A stretch of 6,319 bases of DNA from a bacterium (lineage in GTDB: Bacteria; Desulfobacterota; Deferrisomatia; Deferrisomatales; BM512), in NCBI GenBank assembly GCA_009724975.1, contig SRXB01000126.1, forward strand, positions 1 to 6,319, given 5' to 3'. This document shows, piece after piece, positions 4,451-6,319 of this stretch (its first letter is position 1; the number at the start of each line of letters is the position of its first letter). Made by a program: the position numbers and the translations under genes. The notes under the pieces were generated by a model. That model was given only the letters and a program-made list of their open reading frames with translations, was not told where the DNA came from and searched no databases.

Positions 4451-6151
4451 GTGAATAAAAACCCGCTCATTTTTATGGTCTTGGCGATTGCGCTGGTTGC
4501 GCACACGTGCGCTTTTGCCATTGGAACGGCGGCGGGCACTAACATTTCCAATACGGCTCAGCTGACCTATTACGACAACAACGGCACGCAAATAGCGGCT
4601 GGCAAAAACTCCAACACGGTGGTCACCGTAATAAACCAGGTCGCCGCCGTAGACGTAGCCACTACGCTTGCCGCCCAAAACAGCACCAACGAAGCGATAA
4701 CCTATTATCCCGCAACAATCGCGAACCTAGGTAACGGAACCGACGCCTTCGCGCTTTCGGCGACATCCACGGCGGGATGGACTCCCGCGTCAATAAATAT
4801 CTATCAAGACGTCAACTTAAATGGCGGCTACGACGCGGGCATCGACACTCTGCTCGGCGCAATGTCCACCGGACCGCTTGCCGCCGACGCAATTTTCAGC
4901 GTTTTGGTGGCAGTCGAAGCTCCAGACGTGACGATAGCGCCCAACGGCTCCACAAACACAGTCACACTGGTCGCCACCTCCACATTCAATCCCGGGATAT
5001 TGGACAGCCAGAGCTTTTTAACCACAAATCTCGCGCCCAGGGCCACCGTACACCTCGTGGCAAGCACTCTTACCCCAAAGCCCGGGGATATCGTCACCTT
5101 CACCGCCACCGTGACAAACGCGGGCGGAAACGCCATAAAGGGCGACATCGCTTTCACCACGGCACAACCAGCGGACCTCACCTACGTTACGGGCTCAATC
5201 TCCGTGGGAGGGGTCGGCAAAACCGACCCAATAGACGCGGACAACGCCGACTTCTCGGCGGGTGCGGTCCATGCCTCCCTGCCGCCGATTGCAGGGGGCG
5301 GTTCGGTTGACGTAATCTTCCGGATGCAGGTAAACAGCGACGTGCCAAGCGGCACTCCCGTTTCAGTCACCTCGGTGATAAACTACGTGGTCGGCTCCAA
5401 ACCCCGCTCCCACAGCGACACCGCGACGCTTGTAATCGCCAGCCTCGCCGGAGTCCTGGTTGCCACGCCAACAACCACCGACACAAAAACCCCTGATGAC
5501 ATGACGACCTTCCCGATAGTCATCACCAACACCGGAAATTTCGCCGACACTTTCGACCTCACCGCATTCACCGCAGGAAGCTGGGTTTACAGCTTCTATT
5601 CGGACCTGGCAGGGACCTTGCCGCTGACCGATTCCGACGGCGACTCCAAACTCGATGTAGTGCTTGCACAGGGCGCTTCTACAACGGCTTATCTGGGAGC
5701 GCACGTACCGGCAAACGCGGCTGACGCCTCGACCAGCTCGGCCACCGCGACTATCACGTCAAGCTACGACACCGCGGTGACTTTCACAACCGGGGCGCTT
5801 ACCACTACAGTGGCCTCGCCCAGGGTGAAAATCACCAAGCAGGCGGACAAAAGCCAGGCCAACCCGGGCGAAACGATTACCTACACAATAGTTATCGAAA
5901 ACATTGGCACCGGCGCGGCCTCGAACATCCTGCTCACGGACCCGGTTCCCGCCTTCACCACCTTCGCGGGCGGGCTTATGGGCGGCTACGGGTTGGCGAT
6001 AAATCCAAAAACAGCGGCCAACGACGGTGACGAGGTCAAGTTCAACGGGACAACGGTCTCCGCCGGAGACAGCGGCGCGCCAGTTGGGCTAGACCCTTCC
6101 GGCGGGGCTAATTCCAAATACACGCTCATATATCAGGTTACAGTAGATTAA
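4451..6151 (+). CDS. Secreted multi-domain protein with DUF11 and NEW3-like beta-sandwiches
   Basis: A 566-residue exported protein starting with GTG. The signal peptide is residues 1-23 (AFA|IG). Residues 24-62 (GTAAGTNISNTAQLTYYDNN, then SNTVVTVINQVAAVDV) are the N-terminal module common in DUF11 proteins. About 64-195 is a NEW3-like 'NxGNxxDxFxL' domain containing DVNLNGGYDAGID (120-132), a possible calcium loop. About 197-330 is a DUF11 repeat. About 333-458 is a second NEW3-like domain (ITNTGNFADTFDL, 358-370) with a DSDGDSKLD loop (394-402). About 457-566 is a final DUF11 repeat (VKITKQAD, then DPVPAFTTF at 497-505) closely resembling the last repeat of the first gene in the cluster. 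There is no mature cysteine, no sortase or PEP-CTERM signal and no transmembrane tail; the protein ends in the strand YQVTVD. It follows the small DUF11 gene by 33 bp and precedes a gene with a matching N-terminus. A surface or matrix role is inferred from architecture. Confidence 0.88.
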   Translation: MNKNPLIFMVLAIALVAHTCAFAIGTAAGTNISNTAQLTYYDNNGTQIAAGKNSNTVVTVINQVAAVDVATTLAAQNSTNEAITYYPATIANLGNGTDAFALSATSTAGWTPASINIYQDVNLNGGYDAGIDTLLGAMSTGPLAADAIFSVLVAVEAPDVTIAPNGSTNTVTLVATSTFNPGILDSQSFLTTNLAPRATVHLVASTLTPKPGDIVTFTATVTNAGGNAIKGDIAFTTAQPADLTYVTGSISVGGVGKTDPIDADNADFSAGAVHASLPPIAGGGSVDVIFRMQVNSDVPSGTPVSVTSVINYVVGSKPRSHSDTATLVIASLAGVLVATPTTTDTKTPDDMTTFPIVITNTGNFADTFDLTAFTAGSWVYSFYSDLAGTLPLTDSDGDSKLDVVLAQGASTTAYLGAHVPANAADASTSSATATITSSYDTAVTFTTGALTTTVASPRVKITKQADKSQANPGETITYTIVIENIGTGAASNILLTDPVPAFTTFAGGLMGGYGLAINPKTAANDGDEVKFNGTTVSAGDSGAPVGLDPSGGANSKYTLIYQVTVD

Positions 6152-6229
6152 AAACGCGGCGAGAACCGCATAACCTTTTTAAACGGGGCCTTGCCAAACC
6201 GCCCCAAAACGCAGCAAAAGGAGGCACCT
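6152..6229 (+). other. 78-bp intergenic gap with two weak hairpins
   Basis: Two small dyads are visible. GCGG (6156-6159) pairs with CCGC (6166-6169), followed after 6 nt by TTTTT (6176-6180). GGGGC (6185-6189) pairs with GCCCC (6201-6205) across 11 nt. Neither is a strong intrinsic terminator, so read-through into the next gene is likely, perhaps with some attenuation or RNA processing. Confidence 0.4.
6216..6224 (+). promoter_or_regulatory. Strong Shine-Dalgarno site of the fourth cluster gene
   Basis: AAAAGGAGG ends 5 nt before the ATG at 6230. It is one of the best ribosome-binding sites in the window and fixes the start of the truncated gene at the right edge. Confidence 0.75.
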
Positions 6230-6319
6230 ATGCTGAAAAGATTGTCCCTGTTAACCATTTTTGCGCTGGCCGCATTGTGGTCGGCGCAGGCGTTCGCGGT
6301 GGGAACGGCCGCGGGCACC
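6230..6319 (+). CDS. N-terminus of a fourth secreted protein, truncated by window edge
   Basis: Thirty codons are visible from an ATG with a strong Shine-Dalgarno site. They read as a signal peptide, MLKRLSLLTIFALAALWSAQ then AFA, followed by VGTAAGT, open to the edge. The stretch AFAVGTAAGT matches AFAIGTAAGT (residues 21-30) of the preceding 566-residue protein except for one conservative change, while the hydrophobic cores differ. It is therefore most likely a paralogue, another exported DUF11-type protein with the same N-terminal module. Length and later domains cannot be seen. Confidence 0.75.
   Translation, partial: MLKRLSLLTIFALAALWSAQAFAVGTAAGT

Noticed and set aside
4499..4519. Possible lipoprotein signal (Cys20 in the 566-aa protein)
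   Set aside because: The residues before the Cys are Ala-His-Thr, which do not fit a lipobox, while a normal signal peptidase I site (AFA|IG) follows directly.
3971..4678. Minus-strand open frame of 235 codons
   Set aside because: It lies opposite two well-supported secreted-protein genes and their gap, is Arg-rich with no recognisable domain, and reads as a shadow of GC-rich coding sequence.
6156..6180. Intrinsic terminator after the 566-aa protein
   Set aside because: The stem is only 4 bp and the T5 run begins 6 nt after it, so it is too weak to call a terminator.
1..6319. CRISPR arrays, tRNA or rRNA genes, transposases or integration sites
   Set aside because: No regularly spaced repeats, tRNA-like cloverleaf, rRNA segment, transposase-like frame or flanking target duplications were seen on either strand.

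Overview
The window looks like chromosomal DNA of a GC-rich (roughly 60 %) Gram-negative bacterium. The style of the secreted proteins (tandem DUF11 domains, an N-terminal 'GTAAGT...SNTA' module) recalls environmental, often anaerobic lineages of the former Deltaproteobacteria and relatives. That placement is an impression; nothing here (no rRNA or marker gene) fixes the taxon.

Layout: (1) Bases 1-1360 (+) hold the C-terminal half of a P2-type, probably Ca2+-transporting, P-type ATPase whose start lies upstream of the window. (2) Bases 1335-1703 (-) encode a small CoA-binding-domain (Rossmann-like) protein that converges on the ATPase gene and overlaps its 3' end by 26 bp. (3) Bases 1704 to about 1996 are a non-coding divergent control region with a perfect 9-bp inverted repeat, a second short hairpin, an AT-rich promoter-like stretch and a strong leader hairpin. 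(4) From about 1997 to the right edge runs a same-strand cluster of four genes for exported, beta-sandwich-rich proteins: a 632-aa protein with two C-terminal DUF11 domains, a 167-aa single-domain protein, a 566-aa multi-domain protein, and the first 30 codons of a fourth protein that begins like the third.

The gaps in this cluster are 18, 33 and 78 bp and each downstream gene has a good Shine-Dalgarno site, so the four genes are probably one operon that continues to the right. All products have Sec-type signal peptides. The three complete ones lack cysteine in the mature part and have no sortase motif, PEP-CTERM tail, autotransporter barrel or C-terminal membrane anchor. They look like co-produced parts of an extracellular or surface matrix, sheath or adhesive structure; that role is inference. 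The ATPase and CoA-binding genes look like housekeeping neighbours with no evident functional tie to the cluster, apart from a possible and unproven calcium theme.
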